64,000 nucleotides of DNA from an uncultured Actinomycetes bacterium (lineage in GTDB: Bacteria > Actinomycetota > Acidimicrobiia > Acidimicrobiales > RAAP-2), in contig CAIYAP010000005.1 of assembly GCA_903924205.1 (NCBI GenBank), positions 1 to 64,000 of the forward strand, given 5' to 3'. The notes under the pieces were generated by a model. The model made no database searches. It worked only from the letters and a program-made list of their open reading frames with translations, and was not told the origin of the DNA. This document shows, piece by piece, positions 51,134 to 61,073 of this stretch. Positions within the stretch are counted from its first letter, which is position 1. The number at the start of each line of letters is the position of its first letter. A program made the translations under genes and the position numbers.

Positions 51134-52537
51134 GTGAGTCAGCCCTACCGTTTTGACCATACGCATTACTGCGCACCACTCATTGAGCAGTATGCGGGTT
51201 TGGCCGACGGTGAAGAATCCGGCGCCATCGTGACCGTGGCCGGTCGCGTGATGCTGCTGCGTACCCAGGGCAAGTTGGCCTTCGGCACCATGCGAGATTC
51301 CACTGGCGAGATTCAACTCTTCGCCTTGTCGGCGGTCACCGGAGAGTTCGATGAGTTCATCAAGCTGCACCTCGGCGACTGGGTAGGGGTGTCAGGAGAG
51401 GTCGTGCGCACCAAGCGTGGTGAGCTCTCCATCAAGGTCGCGAGCTGGCAATTGCTGGCGCACGCCCTGCAGAACTTTGGCGACAAGTGGGCGGGGATCA
51501 ACGACCCCGACACTCGCTATCGCCACCGTGAAGCGGACCTCTGGGCGAACCCCGAATCTCGCACTGCTCTCCAACGTCGCAGTGAGACCTTGCGCTCCTT
51601 ACGTAACCAACTCCATGATGCGGGCTGCGTCGAGGTGGAAACGCCGATTTTAAATGCGGTGCCCACGGGCGCGGCCGCGCGCCCCTTCCGGACACACCAC
51701 AACGCACTCGATGCCGAGTTCGTGTTGCGTATTGCGCCGGAGCTCTGGCTCAAGCGTTTGGTGGTCGGTGGTTTTGAGCGCGTGTTTGAGCTCGGCCGCG
51801 TCTTTCGCAATGAGGGCATCAGTCCCCGTCACAACCCCGAGTTCACCGGCCTTGAGCTCTACATTGCGTACTTCGACTACGAGGACATGATGAACCTCAC
51901 CGAGGAACTCATTCGTCAGGCCGCGCTCGACGTGCGCGGCACCACTGAACTCGAGTACCAGGGCCAGCCTCTCTCGCTTGCCGGCCCCTGGGCGCGGCGC
52001 AGCATGGCGGACCTGGCCAGCGAGGGCGTGGGCGAAGAGGTCTCCGTGCATACGCCCCGGGAGCACTTGGTATCGCTGCTGGCACGCCACGACGTCGTGG
52101 CGCACGCCTCGTGGGGTCCGGGTCGTTGTTTATCGGAATTGTTTGAAGCCACGGCGGAAGCCACCTTGTGGGCGCCGACGTTCGTCACCGAGCACCCGGT
52201 CGAGATTTCGCCGCTGGCGCGGCGTCACCGCCGCGACCCCGAACTCACTGAGCGCTTCGAATTGTTCTGCGTCGGTCGCGAATTAGCCAACGGTTTCTCC
52301 GAGCTCACCGACCCCGTCGATCAGCGCGAGCGTTTCGAGGATCAGGCGCGACTGGCCGCCGCGGGCGATGACGAAGCCATGGGGATTGACCTGGACTTCA
52401 TCAAGGCACTGGAATGGGGGCTGCCCCCGACGGCCGGACTCGGCATTGGCGTGGACCGTTTGGTGATGTTGCTCGCCGATGTGCCGAACATCCGCGAGAT
52501 CATCGCGTTTCCGACCTTAAAGCCGCGGTTCGACTAG
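51134..52537 (+). CDS. lysS: Class II lysyl-tRNA synthetase
   Basis: 467 residues from the GTG at 51134 (AAGGAG five bases upstream). An OB-fold anticodon domain (VTVAGRVMLLRTQGKLAFGT, MRDSTGEIQLFALS) precedes the class II core: motif 2 GGFERVFELGRVFRNEGISP then HNPEFTGLELYIAYFDYEDM, and motif 3 GLGIGVDRLVMLLADVPNIR. It is slightly shorter than typical LysS and uses GISPRHNPEFTGLE where most have DRTHNPEFTMME. Its 3' end overlaps the convergent polyprenyl synthase gene by 21 bases. Confidence 0.9.
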   Translation: MSQPYRFDHTHYCAPLIEQYAGLADGEESGAIVTVAGRVMLLRTQGKLAFGTMRDSTGEIQLFALSAVTGEFDEFIKLHLGDWVGVSGEVVRTKRGELSIKVASWQLLAHALQNFGDKWAGINDPDTRYRHREADLWANPESRTALQRRSETLRSLRNQLHDAGCVEVETPILNAVPTGAAARPFRTHHNALDAEFVLRIAPELWLKRLVVGGFERVFELGRVFRNEGISPRHNPEFTGLELYIAYFDYEDMMNLTEELIRQAALDVRGTTELEYQGQPLSLAGPWARRSMADLASEGVGEEVSVHTPREHLVSLLARHDVVAHASWGPGRCLSELFEATAEATLWAPTFVTEHPVEISPLARRHRRDPELTERFELFCVGRELANGFSELTDPVDQRERFEDQARLAAAGDDEAMGIDLDFIKALEWGLPPTAGLGIGVDRLVMLLADVPNIREIIAFPTLKPRFD

Positions 52538-53506
52538 CGGCAGATCTTCGAGCAGGGCGGTCATCAAACGCGACAAACCCTCGACGAGTTCGATATCACT
52601 GAGTTGAGCGAGCGCCTCGTTGGCCTTAGCGTAGAAGGCTTGGGCGGCAGTCATGGTGTAGGCGACGCCATCGGTGGCAACCACCGCCTGACGAGCGACC
52701 TCACGCTCGTCATCGGTGAGGGGGCGGCCCAGCAGCGCTCGAATCTGCTCGCCGACCACGGGGTCGGCCATGGCGCGAATCGCCGGGAGGGTGTAGATAC
52801 CTTCGGCGAGGTCTTGGCCCGCCGGCTTGCCGAGTTGGCCGTCGATGGCCGTCATGTCCAAAATGTCGTCGCGTAGTTGGAAGATCATGCCGAAGCAACG
52901 GCCGTAGGTAGTCAGGGCGTCGACTTCAGTGGTGGGACGCTTCGCCACCATGGCTCCCACGCGCGCACTGCTCGCCATCAGCGATGCCGTCTTGCCTTCG
53001 ATGGCTTCGTAGTAATCGGCTTCATTGCGCGAGGTCTGAAAAGCGGTGCGCACTTCAGACACTTGTCCACGCGTTAGCCAGGCCAAGGTGTGCGCGAGAA
53101 GTGAGGCAATCTCGACGCCGAGATCGGCCGCGATAGCCGCGGACCTCGCCATGAGATAGTCACCGGCGACGATGGCCACCATGTTGCCGAAGCGAGCGTT
53201 GACGGACGACACATTGCGACGAATATCGGCTTCGTCCATGACGTCGTCGTGATACAGCGACGCGAGGTGCATGAGTTCGAGCGCCACGCCACCGAGGAGT
53301 TCGTCCGTCGTCGCGGGACGCTGACCACCCGTGGCCGCCGCCGTCGACAGCACGGGGCGAATGCGCTTACCACCAGCATTGATGAGGTGGGTGGTGATCG
53401 AGTCGAGATACTCGTCGCCAATTTCCACGGACGAGAGCAAGACGGCTTCAAATCGCTCGAGGTCGTCAGCCAATTGGGGCAGGCGCAGTTCTCCGTGGAT
53501 ATTCAC
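52517..53506 (-). CDS. Polyprenyl diphosphate synthase
   Basis: 329 residues. The two Asp-rich motifs are LYHDDVMDEAD and QLRDDILDMTA, with GGKRIRPVLSTAAA and a helical all-alpha fold. It elongates isoprenoid diphosphates, probably to the side chain of menaquinone (heptaprenyl type) given the similarity to HepT/IspB; chain length is not predictable here. The gene is divergent from clpC with a 164-base gap that holds no clear gene. Confidence 0.92.
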   Translation of the reverse strand: MNIHGELRLPQLADDLERFEAVLLSSVEIGDEYLDSITTHLINAGGKRIRPVLSTAAATGGQRPATTDELLGGVALELMHLASLYHDDVMDEADIRRNVSSVNARFGNMVAIVAGDYLMARSAAIAADLGVEIASLLAHTLAWLTRGQVSEVRTAFQTSRNEADYYEAIEGKTASLMASSARVGAMVAKRPTTEVDALTTYGRCFGMIFQLRDDILDMTAIDGQLGKPAGQDLAEGIYTLPAIRAMADPVVGEQIRALLGRPLTDDEREVARQAVVATDGVAYTMTAAQAFYAKANEALAQLSDIELVEGLSRLMTALLEDLPLVEPRL

Positions 53507-53670
53507 GTCTTTACCCTACGAGAAAGACGCGACTTTGACGACAGGGACCAAGGTGAGTATGTGTCACAACGGGTCGGTAGGGTGAACCTCCCACCGGACA
53601 TTTACTAGGAAGAGGGCGCAGGAAAGACCCTCCGGTCGCACCGGTACACTGGATTTCCAAGGAGGCAAAC

Positions 53671-56160
53671 GTGTTCGAACGCTTTACAGACAGGGCCCGA
53701 CGAGTACTAGTCCTCGCCCAAGAAGAAGCCAAGGAGCTCAACCACAACTTCATCGGCACCGAGCACATCATGCTGGGACTGCTGAAGGAAGGCGAAGGCA
53801 TCGCCGCCAAGGCTCTTGAATCGCTCGGCGCCTCCATCGACGCCGCCCGCGAGAAGCTCCGCGAAGCCGCCGGCCCGGTGTCCTCGTCGACCACCGTCTC
53901 GCCACCGTTCACTCCCAAGGCCAAGAAGGTCCTCGAGTCCTCGCTGCGCGAAGCGCTACGTCTCGGTCACAGCTACATCGGGACAGAGCACATGCTCCTG
54001 GGCCTGCTCCAGGAGGAAGAAGGCATCGCGATCTCCATCCTCGAAGACATTGGAGTGGACGTCTCGAAGATTCGCGACACGGTGCTCTCCATGATGGAGA
54101 ACTCCGGCACGGGCAGCGCCTCCTCGCAGCCCAGTTCGTCGAACAAGGCCGAGGCATCAGATCCGGGTGGCTCCGCGGTTCTCGACCAGTTCGGCCGCAA
54201 CCTCACGCAACTCGCCCGGGAAGGCAAATTGGACGTGCTGGTTGGTCGCGACACCGAAATCGAGCGGGTGATGCAGGTGCTCTCGCGCCGCACCAAGAAC
54301 AACCCCGTCCTCGTCGGTGAGCCCGGTGTTGGTAAGACCGCCATCGTCGAAGGCCTCGCTCAGAAGATTGTGGCCAACAACGTGCCGGCGACACTCAAGG
54401 ACAAGCAGTTGTATACCTTGGACCTCGGTGCCCTCGTTGCCGGGTCGCGCTATCGCGGTGACTTCGAAGAGCGACTCAAGAAGGTTCTCAAGGAGATCCG
54501 TACTCGCGGTGACATCATCTTGTTCATCGACGAGATTCACACCCTCGTCGGTGCGGGAGCGGCCGAAGGTGCCATCGACGCCGCATCCATCTTGAAGCCC
54601 ATGCTGGCTCGCGGCGAACTACAAACCGTCGGCGCAACCACGCTCGATGAGTACCGAAAGCACATCGAAAAGGACCCCGCCCTGGAGCGTCGTTTCCAGC
54701 CAGTGAAGGTTGACCAGCCCTCGGTCGCGATGACCATTGACATCTTGAAGGGACTGCGCGAGGCCTACGAGAAGTTCCACGCGGTGACCATCACCGACCA
54801 GGCCCTGGTGGCCGCGGCCAACATGGCCGATCGCTACATCGCGGATCGTTTCTTGCCTGACAAGGCCATTGACCTCATCGACGAAGCGGGCTCGCGTCTG
54901 CGTATTCGTCGCATGGATGCCACGCCCGCGCAGAAGCGCGTCGAGGAGGAACTCACTCGCGTGCGTGCGGACCTTGCGGCCGCTCGCGAGCGCAACGTCA
55001 CCGACCAGGTGGAGCGCTTCGCGCTGCAGGAGGCCGAGCTGGTCTCACGCAAGGATGAGATCGAAGCCGAGATTCGCTCGGCCGGTGGCGCCACTTTTGA
55101 CGAGGTCAATGAAGAGACCATCGCCGAAGTACTCGCCGTGTGGACCGGAATCCCGGTGTACCGCCTCACGGAAGAAGAGACCAGCAAGTTGCTGCGCATG
55201 GAAGACGAACTGCACCGCCGCATCATCGGTCAGAACGAAGCGGTGTCGGCATTGTCGCGCGCGATTCGCCGCACCCGCTCGGGCCTCAAGGACCCGAAGC
55301 GTCCCGGTGGCTCCTTCATCTTCCTCGGCCCTACCGGCGTCGGCAAGACCGAACTCGCCAAGACCTTGGCCGAGTTCTTGTTTGATGACCGTGATGCGCT
55401 GATCCAACTCGACATGTCCGAGTACATGGAAAAGCACACCGTGAGTCGTCTCGTGGGTTCGCCCCCGGGCTACGTGGGCTTCGACGAGGGTGGTCAGCTG
55501 ACCGAAGCGGTGCGCCGCAAGCCCTTCTCGGTGGTGCTCTTCGACGAAATCGAAAAGGCCCACCCGGACATCTTCAACACCTTGTTGCAGATCTTGGAAG
55601 ACGGTCGTCTGACCGACGCGCAGGGTCGCTCGGTGGACTTCAAGAACACCATCTTGATCATGACGTCAAACCTCGGCACCGCCGACCTGCGCCGCGCGCA
55701 GCTCGGCTTTGCGAAGACCACCGACGAGGCCAACTTCGACAAGATGAAGGAAAAGGCGCTGGCGGCTCTCAAGGGCCACTTCCGTCCCGAGTTTCTCAAC
55801 CGCGTGGACGACACCATCGTGTTTCACGAGCTCACGCCGGACGAGGTCATCGAGATTGCCGACATCTTCATTGAGCGCCTGCGCGATCAACTCAAGGTTC
55901 AGGGCATCAATTTGGAGCTCACCAAGGCCGCCAAGGGCCACCTGGCCGCCAAGGGCTACGACGCCGAACTCGGTGCTCGACCCTTGCGCCGCGTGATTCA
56001 GCAGCAGATCGAAGACATCCTGGCCGAGAAGATCCTCTACAAGGAATTCCACGCCGGACAGACCATCGTGGTGGACTTGACCGAGGGCGAGACCCCGTCA
56101 CTGACCTTTGAGGCTATTGACACGCCCGACGCCCTGCCCGAGGTTCCCAGCGAGGCCTAA
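53671..56160 (+). CDS. clpC: ClpC AAA+ unfoldase/chaperone
   Basis: 829 residues. Two Clp_N repeats at the start ([40 protein letters not shown]), first AAA+ module with [19 protein letters not shown], a UVR/coiled-coil middle ([20 protein letters not shown]) and a second AAA+ module with [20 protein letters not shown]. It unfolds proteins for ClpP. GTG start after AAGGAGG. A hairpin terminator follows the gene. Confidence 0.97.
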   Translation: MFERFTDRARRVLVLAQEEAKELNHNFIGTEHIMLGLLKEGEGIAAKALESLGASIDAAREKLREAAGPVSSSTTVSPPFTPKAKKVLESSLREALRLGHSYIGTEHMLLGLLQEEEGIAISILEDIGVDVSKIRDTVLSMMENSGTGSASSQPSSSNKAEASDPGGSAVLDQFGRNLTQLAREGKLDVLVGRDTEIERVMQVLSRRTKNNPVLVGEPGVGKTAIVEGLAQKIVANNVPATLKDKQLYTLDLGALVAGSRYRGDFEERLKKVLKEIRTRGDIILFIDEIHTLVGAGAAEGAIDAASILKPMLARGELQTVGATTLDEYRKHIEKDPALERRFQPVKVDQPSVAMTIDILKGLREAYEKFHAVTITDQALVAAANMADRYIADRFLPDKAIDLIDEAGSRLRIRRMDATPAQKRVEEELTRVRADLAAARERNVTDQVERFALQEAELVSRKDEIEAEIRSAGGATFDEVNEETIAEVLAVWTGIPVYRLTEEETSKLLRMEDELHRRIIGQNEAVSALSRAIRRTRSGLKDPKRPGGSFIFLGPTGVGKTELAKTLAEFLFDDRDALIQLDMSEYMEKHTVSRLVGSPPGYVGFDEGGQLTEAVRRKPFSVVLFDEIEKAHPDIFNTLLQILEDGRLTDAQGRSVDFKNTILIMTSNLGTADLRRAQLGFAKTTDEANFDKMKEKALAALKGHFRPEFLNRVDDTIVFHELTPDEVIEIADIFIERLRDQLKVQGINLELTKAAKGHLAAKGYDAELGARPLRRVIQQQIEDILAEKILYKEFHAGQTIVVDLTEGETPSLTFEAIDTPDALPEVPSEA

Positions 56161-56166
56161 AGCCCA

Positions 56167-56188
56167 TTTCGGGCCCCTCGGCCCGAAA
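56167..56188 (+). terminator. Hairpin between clpC and carD
   Basis: TTTCGGGCC (56167-56175) pairs with GGCCCGAAA (56180-56188) around CCTC, directly after the clpC stop. The A/T ends give it a bidirectional look, but no long T-run follows. Confidence 0.65.
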
Positions 56189-56203
56189 ATGTCCAAAATG
56201 CGC

Positions 56204-56209
56204 TAAAAT
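56204..56209 (+). promoter_or_regulatory. Candidate -10 box of the carD operon
   Basis: TAAAAT lies 45 bases upstream of the carD GTG, just after the clpC hairpin, in an AT-rich patch unlike its surroundings. No convincing -35 hexamer is seen, which is common for SigA promoters helped by CarD/RbpA. Confidence 0.4.
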
Positions 56210-56254
56210 TGCCACCTCTCGGCGGGCCACGTCTCGCGAGAGCCAAGGAGAGTC

Positions 56255-56746
56255 GTGACTGCTACGCGCAAGTACAAAAAGGGCGACCGTCTGGTCTACC
56301 CCCACCACGGAGCCTGCACCGTCGAGAAGGTGGAAAAGCGCGAGGCGTTCGGCGTCAAGCAGGACTACCTGAAGCTCAAGGTCGCCTACAGCGACCTAGT
56401 GCTCTTCGTGCCGGTGGTGAACGCGGAAAATGTGGGACTTCGAGACGTCATTAACGACGAGGAAGTCGAAGAAGTCTTTGCCGTGTTGCGCAAGAAGGAA
56501 GCGCGCATGCCGACCAACTGGTCGCGTCGCTTTAAGAACCACTCGGAAAAGCTGCGCTCCGGCGACATCTACCAAGTTGCCGAAGTGGTGCGCAACCTCT
56601 CGATTCGCGACAAGGACAAGGGACTGTCCGCTGGCGAAAAGCGCATGCTCACTCGTGCGCGTCAAATCTTGGTCTCCGAACTCACCTTCGCGCTCAACGT
56701 CGATGAAAAGACTGCGGAGGACAAGCTGCAGTCCGTGCTTCCCTAG
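56255..56746 (+). CDS. carD: CarD-family transcription regulator
   Basis: 163 residues. The N-terminal RNA polymerase interaction domain starts KKGDRLVYPHHGACTVEKVE and continues YLKLKVAYSDLVLFVPVVNA. The helical C-terminal domain (NWSRRFKNHSEKLRSGDIYQ, VAEVVRNLSIRDKDKGLSAG) carries the Trp that wedges into the upstream edge of the bubble. It stabilises open complexes at rRNA and other promoters. AAGGAGAG precedes the GTG. It overlaps the ispD start by one base. Confidence 0.96.
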   Translation: MTATRKYKKGDRLVYPHHGACTVEKVEKREAFGVKQDYLKLKVAYSDLVLFVPVVNAENVGLRDVINDEEVEEVFAVLRKKEARMPTNWSRRFKNHSEKLRSGDIYQVAEVVRNLSIRDKDKGLSAGEKRMLTRARQILVSELTFALNVDEKTAEDKLQSVLP

Positions 56747-57381
56747 TGGCGCACGTCGGCGTCATTGTGGTGGCCGCCGGCAGCGGCACCCGTTTTGGTC
56801 GACCCAAGCAATTCGAATCTCTCGGCCGTCGAAGTGTGGCCGGCCACTCGTTGCGCGTGGCGCGCGAATGTGGCGAATTCACCGTTCTCGTCGTTCCCGA
56901 GGGATATCACGGCGATGGTGAGGGCGCCGATGTCGTGGTCACCGGTGGCGCCACTCGTTCAGACTCGGTGCGCGCCGGTGTGGCCGCACTTCCTGAGCGC
57001 ATTGACACCGTCGTGATCCACGATGCGGCTCGCCCTCTCGCCACTTTGCCCCTCTTTCGACAGGTACTCGACGCCCTTTCTGATGACGTGGCCGGCGCTA
57101 TTCCGGCCATCGCCGTGACCGACACTCTCAAGAAAGTGGTGGATGGTGTCGTCACGGAAACCGTGGATCGCAGTTCGGTGATTGCGGTGCAGACCCCGCA
57201 AGCCTTTCGCCTCGACGCCCTTCGCGCCGCGCACGAGGGCCAGCCGTCGGACACCGATGACGCCGCCGCACTCGAGCGTCTTGGCTATCGCGTGGTCGTG
57301 GTCGAGGGTGAAACGACCAATCTCAAAATCACTCATCCCCATGACCTCACCATCGTGCGCGCCGTGTTAGGAGTGGAGTGA
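56746..57381 (+). CDS. ispD: 2-C-methyl-D-erythritol 4-phosphate cytidylyltransferase
   Basis: 211 residues. VIVVAAGSGTRFGRPKQFES is the nucleotide-binding start, VTGGATRSDSVRAGVAALPE, VVIHDAARPLATLPLFRQVL and QTPQAFRLDALRAAHE follow. It makes CDP-ME in the MEP isoprenoid pathway. GTG start; it meets ispF at TGATG. carD-ispD-ispF is a conserved order in Actinobacteria. Confidence 0.95.
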   Translation: MAHVGVIVVAAGSGTRFGRPKQFESLGRRSVAGHSLRVARECGEFTVLVVPEGYHGDGEGADVVVTGGATRSDSVRAGVAALPERIDTVVIHDAARPLATLPLFRQVLDALSDDVAGAIPAIAVTDTLKKVVDGVVTETVDRSSVIAVQTPQAFRLDALRAAHEGQPSDTDDAAALERLGYRVVVVEGETTNLKITHPHDLTIVRAVLGVE

Positions 57382-57854
57382 TGCGAATCGGTCACGGCTA
57401 CGACATTCACGCTTTCGCGATGGACGCGACGCGGCCCCTCTTGTTGGGTCTCACTCGAATTGAAGATGAATATGGTCTCGAGGGTCACAGTGACGCCGAC
57501 GTGGTCGCGCACGCCCTGGCCGACGCCCTGCTGGGAGCGGCGGACCTGGGCGATCTCGGCACCTATTTTTCCGATCGCGATGAAAAGTGGCGTGGCGTGG
57601 CTTCCTCGGTAATTTTGACCGAGACGGTCCGTCTCGTCCATGAGGCGGGTTTTCGTTGTGTGAATGGTGACATCACCGTGATTGCCGAACGCCCCCGTGT
57701 GTCGCCCTGGCGCAACCAGATGCGCGCGGCCCTGTCCGCCGTGGTGGGTGCACCTATTTCCGTCAAGGCCACGACCCATGAGGGTCTGGGCGCCATTGGT
57801 CGTGCGGAGGGAATCGCCGCGCACGCCGTCGTCTTATTAGAGGAGAACGCATGA
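57381..57854 (+). CDS. ispF: 2-C-methyl-D-erythritol 2,4-cyclodiphosphate synthase
   Basis: 157 residues from the ATG overlapping the ispD stop. RIGHGYDIHAFAMDATRPLL has the metal DxH, GLEGHSDADVVAHALADALL the second His, DLGTYFSDRDEKWRGV and VSVKATTHEGLGAIGRAEGI complete the family pattern. It produces MEcPP. It overlaps the methyltransferase gene by four bases. Confidence 0.96.
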   Translation: MRIGHGYDIHAFAMDATRPLLLGLTRIEDEYGLEGHSDADVVAHALADALLGAADLGDLGTYFSDRDEKWRGVASSVILTETVRLVHEAGFRCVNGDITVIAERPRVSPWRNQMRAALSAVVGAPISVKATTHEGLGAIGRAEGIAAHAVVLLEENA

Positions 57855-58813
57855 CCCCCCGTCCCGCCCCGAAGCGCGGAGGCTCTGAGCCCCGCGGACG
57901 CTCCGACCGCCCCGCCGCGGGCCGCGGAGCCCCCGCCGGCCGCTCGGCTGGTCGTGCCGCACCCGCCGGTCGCGGCGCCGCGACGGGCCGCAGCTCGGGT
58001 CCCGCCTCAGTGCGCCCGACTCGTGGATCGTCAGGCCGTGGCAACCCGTCGAGCCAGCCGCGTCGCTCGAGTGATGATCTCGGTGGCGAGCAGGTCGAAG
58101 GTCGCCAGGCCGTTCTCGAGTTACTGCGCGCCAAGCGTCGTCCCGTGCGCAAGATATTCATGGCCGAAACTCTCGACCCGTCGCCGATTTTGGACCAGAT
58201 TGAGGAATTGGCGAAGAGCCAGCGAGTGCCGGTGCAGTACGTATCGATGGCACGCCTTGACCGCGAGGCCCGTACCGAGACTCACCAGGGAATCTTCGCC
58301 GAAGCCGCGAAGATCAAGCCCGTCTCTCTCGAGGATCTGCTCGATGTTCCGAACCCGTTCTTACTCGTTGGCGATGGCGTTACTGACCCTCGCAACTTGG
58401 GTGCCATCTTGCGTTCCGCCGAAGGCGCGGGCGTGTCCGGAGTGGTGTTGCCGAGGCATCGCACCGCACGACTGTCACCGTCGGTGACCAAGACCGCCGC
58501 CGGTGCGATTGAGTATCTGTCCTTCGCTCAGGTGGGTGGCATTCCCACCGCTATTGATCAGCTGAACAAGCGTGGTGTCTTAACCGTGGGTCTCGCGGGC
58601 GAAGGCGACACTCACTTTTACGACATTGACTTTTCACTTCAGCCGGTGGCCTTAGTCATCGGGTCGGAAGAAAGTGGTCTCGCCCAGCTCACGCGCAAGC
58701 GCTGCCAATATGTGGCGCGCCTACCGCAGCTCGGTCGCATCTCCAGCCTGAATGCCTCGGTGGCCGCCTCCGTCGCCGCGTACGAAGTCGCGCGTCAGCG
58801 CGGCGCTCGGTAA
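57851..58813 (+). CDS. SpoU/TrmH-type 2'-O-methyltransferase (RlmB-like)
   Basis: 320 residues. About 80 N-terminal residues are Arg/Gly/Pro/Ala-rich and disordered (RSDRPAAGRGAPAGRSAGRA). The substrate-binding domain starts at EQVEGRQAVLELLRAKRRPV. The SPOUT domain shows VTDPRNLGAILRSAEGAGVS, LVIGSEESGLAQLTRKRCQ and IPQL-like RISSLNASVAASVAAYEVAR. It methylates a ribose in 23S rRNA (RlmB) or a tRNA. The gene overlaps ispF, and its stop is adjacent to the convergent mscL stop. Confidence 0.9.
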   Translation: MTPRPAPKRGGSEPRGRSDRPAAGRGAPAGRSAGRAAPAGRGAATGRSSGPASVRPTRGSSGRGNPSSQPRRSSDDLGGEQVEGRQAVLELLRAKRRPVRKIFMAETLDPSPILDQIEELAKSQRVPVQYVSMARLDREARTETHQGIFAEAAKIKPVSLEDLLDVPNPFLLVGDGVTDPRNLGAILRSAEGAGVSGVVLPRHRTARLSPSVTKTAAGAIEYLSFAQVGGIPTAIDQLNKRGVLTVGLAGEGDTHFYDIDFSLQPVALVIGSEESGLAQLTRKRCQYVARLPQLGRISSLNASVAASVAAYEVARQRGAR

Positions 58814-59263
58814 TCAGCTCGCGTCGGACCAGTTCTCACCGAGAACTTCGGTGCACTGCGCACAACGTCGCGCCGCCACTGGTATTTCGGTGAGGCAGGC
58901 CGGGCACGGGGCTTTGTGCGGCGGCTCCGCTGCTTCCATGCCGAGGGCTCGTCGAAGCGAGTTGAGTGGCTTGACCACGAGGAAGAAGATGGTGGCGGCA
59001 ATGGCGATCAAGCTAATGAGCGAGTTGATGACTTCGCCGTAGGTGAACTGGCTGTTGTGAATGCGAAAGACCAGATTGACGAACTGCTTTTGACCGAAGA
59101 CGGCGGCAATCAGTGGCGTGAAGAGTCCACTCACCAGCGACTGCACCAGTCCGTTGAATGCCGCACCAATGGTCACACCAATGGCGAGGTCGATGGCGTT
59201 GGCACGAAGGGCGAAGGAGCGAAATTCTTTGAGGACCGATCGAGTGCGAGTGAGGTTGGGCAT
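58814..59263 (-). CDS. mscL: Large-conductance mechanosensitive channel with a C-terminal zinc ribbon
   Basis: 149 residues from the ATG at 59263. EFRSFALRANAIDLAIGVTI, GAAFNGLVQSLVSGLFTPLI and SLISLIAIAATIFFLVVKPL are the two MscL helices and linkers. In place of the usual helical tail there is PCPACLTEIPVAARRCAQCT, two CxxC pairs that look like a rubredoxin-type zinc ribbon. MscL opens under membrane tension on osmotic downshock. No ribosome site is obvious. Confidence 0.92.
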   Translation of the reverse strand: MPNLTRTRSVLKEFRSFALRANAIDLAIGVTIGAAFNGLVQSLVSGLFTPLIAAVFGQKQFVNLVFRIHNSQFTYGEVINSLISLIAIAATIFFLVVKPLNSLRRALGMEAAEPPHKAPCPACLTEIPVAARRCAQCTEVLGENWSDAS

Positions 59264-59326
59264 ATCCAATTGTGGCAGGCCACCGCAGGCAACACGGGGA
59301 AAGTCTCTCCGGGCCGACGAAGTGCC

Positions 59327-60285
59327 CTAGTGGAGGTGAACGCGAGCGCGAATGGCCTGCGCCATGACGACTGCCAAGTACTGCGAATAGCGATACGACA
59401 CGTGCTGGCCGTTCCAGTAGGCGATGAAATTGCCGATCACAGGAGAGCAGGTCTGCTTCGCGCAGAGCCATGGTCGTGGGTCGATGTAGGGCACGTGGCT
59501 CTCGCGGGCGACGGCACGCTCAGCCCTGTCTATGCCTGCTGATTCATGTGCAAAACACATCGATACCTTCGTGTGGAATCGCGCGAGGCAGTCGGGGAGA
59601 GGCTGAGAAAATTCTTGGATGTCGCCAATCATCATGAGTGGCGATCCGGACGCCGCACCTCGTGAAAGGTGCGGCGAAGGGCGCTCCTCCACTGCGCGGG
59701 AGAGAAGCCGCCGTACGTGGTGCGGTTAGTGAGGATGACAACGTGAGCCCGGACGTGCTGAATGACGAGAAGTGCTTGGTGTCGAAAGCTCACGCAGGCG
59801 GGTGAGTAACTACTCGCTACGGTCAAGGAAACAAGAGGGCATCCGTTGTGGCCCAGAACAATCAATCGCAGATGTTCCTGTTGCGCGAGGGGATTGATGG
59901 CGCCTATCCGCATGCGCGCGTGCGAATCTCCGAAGAGGACGATGGCTCCCGGCCCTTGTCGATCGCCATAGACGCAGCTAGTGGCTGTCACACAACTATC
60001 AGGCATGCGAAGAACGGTGGCGGCATTGTCGCCAATAGCGTGAGGAATCTGTGCCCTGACGGTGGACGACAAGACGGTCAGTCGCAGTGAATCGGCGACG
60101 AGGCGACGGACTTCTTGTGGAGTTCCGGGCGCAATGTCGGGCAGGATTTTCTCTCGCGGGGCGCTGTGATCGAGACGTTCTCCCGCAGGGATGGGCAGAG
60201 TCATCGCCACGACGGCGAATACCAACGACGCCACCGTCGATGCGATGACCAGAGCGCGATATCGGGGGCCGGCTGGCGTCAACAC
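59327..60285 (-). pseudogene. SGNH-hydrolase-type acyltransferase domain protein, frameshifted
   Basis: From the GTG at 60285 (AAGGAG four bases upstream) the first frame gives a membrane helix (ALVIASTVASLVFAVVAMTL) and an SGNH domain with the nucleophile Ser in IVLFGDSHARMRIGAINPLA. It stops at 59632 soon after LRRTFHEVRR. The C-terminal part continues in another frame (59327-59692: SPLMMIGDIQEFSQPLPDCL, VPYIDPRPWLCAKQTCSPVI, YWNGQHVSYRYSQYLAVV with the catalytic His). One frameshift near 59640-59670 explains both. It could be a true pseudogene or a sequencing error. Intact relatives are the C-terminal halves of OafB-like acyltransferases; here the acyltransferase-3 half is absent. Confidence 0.75.
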
Positions 60286-60420
60286 TGAGCTCCTTCGTGG
60301 ACGCGGGGCTGGTCCGCCGTTCGGAGGGTACCGTGGGACGGCCGCGATTTTCGTGACGTTTTTATGACGCCCACGCACTTTGCGAGTCGCAATGCCCACG
60401 CACTCTTTCGTCTCTCTCAG

Positions 60421-60492
60421 AGCCGGCGGTGGGGGTTGAACCCACGACCTACTGATTACAAATCAGTTGCGCTACCACTGCGCCACACCGGC
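60421..60492 (-). tRNA. tRNA-Thr (anticodon UGU)
   Basis: Reverse strand: acceptor GCCGGTG pairs with CGCCGGC, D arm GGCGCAGTGGTAGCGC, anticodon stem ACTGA/TCAGT with loop TTTGTAA (TGT), T arm GTGGG-TTCAACC-CCCAC. No CCA is encoded. It complements the CGU tRNA-Thr at 39938. Confidence 0.95.
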
Positions 60493-60575
60493 AAGTCCCG
60501 ACAGTCTAGAACCGGCGAATATCGCGAGTTTCATGCCACTTCGCCACTCGCCGGTAGCGGACCTAGGCTGAGGTG

Positions 60576-61073
60576 ATGGCTCATTCTTCTGACTCGGGAC
60601 GCCACAGCGCGACCTATCAGCCCTCACCGCTCAAGGTGGGTCTCATTCTGCTGGTCTTCGTGATCGGCGCGGTGGTGCTGCTGCGCTCGCAGCACAGCAA
60701 CTCGACCCCGGTGGCGGGCGGAGGATCGAGCACGACCACGGTGGCGTCGAGCTCGTCAATCCCGACGAGCACCGTGCCGCCGTCACAAGTGCGCGTGCAA
60801 GTAGCCAACGGTACGTCGACGCCGCACCTCGCCGCCAACTACTCGCAGCAACTCACGACCCAAGGCTGGAACACGTTGCAGCCCGGCAACGCGACGCACA
60901 CCGCCACGACCTTCGTGTACTTCCAGCCGGGGTATCAGTGGGCCGCCATCGAAATTGCTCGACAGATTGGTGCCCCCACGTCCTCCGTGACACCGCTGGG
61001 AAACCTGGCTCCCGTGGCCGGGGCGATGACCGACAACGTCATCGTGATTGTCGGCGCCGACCTCGCGGGCTAG
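60576..61073 (+). CDS. Membrane-tethered LytR C-terminal-domain protein
   Basis: 165 residues. A short cytoplasmic tail, one membrane helix (VGLILLVFVIGAVVLL), a Ser/Thr-rich linker and a LytR_C domain (VRVQVANGTSTPHLAANYSQ, QLTTQGWNTLQPGN, VYFQPGYQWAAIEIARQIGA, IVIVGADLAG). LytR_C domains are thought to bind cell-wall glycans. The ATG is preceded closely by GAGG; a GTG three bases earlier is also possible. Its stop overlaps the convergent gpgS gene by four bases. Confidence 0.85.
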   Translation: MAHSSDSGRHSATYQPSPLKVGLILLVFVIGAVVLLRSQHSNSTPVAGGGSSTTTVASSSSIPTSTVPPSQVRVQVANGTSTPHLAANYSQQLTTQGWNTLQPGNATHTATTFVYFQPGYQWAAIEIARQIGAPTSSVTPLGNLAPVAGAMTDNVIVIVGADLAG

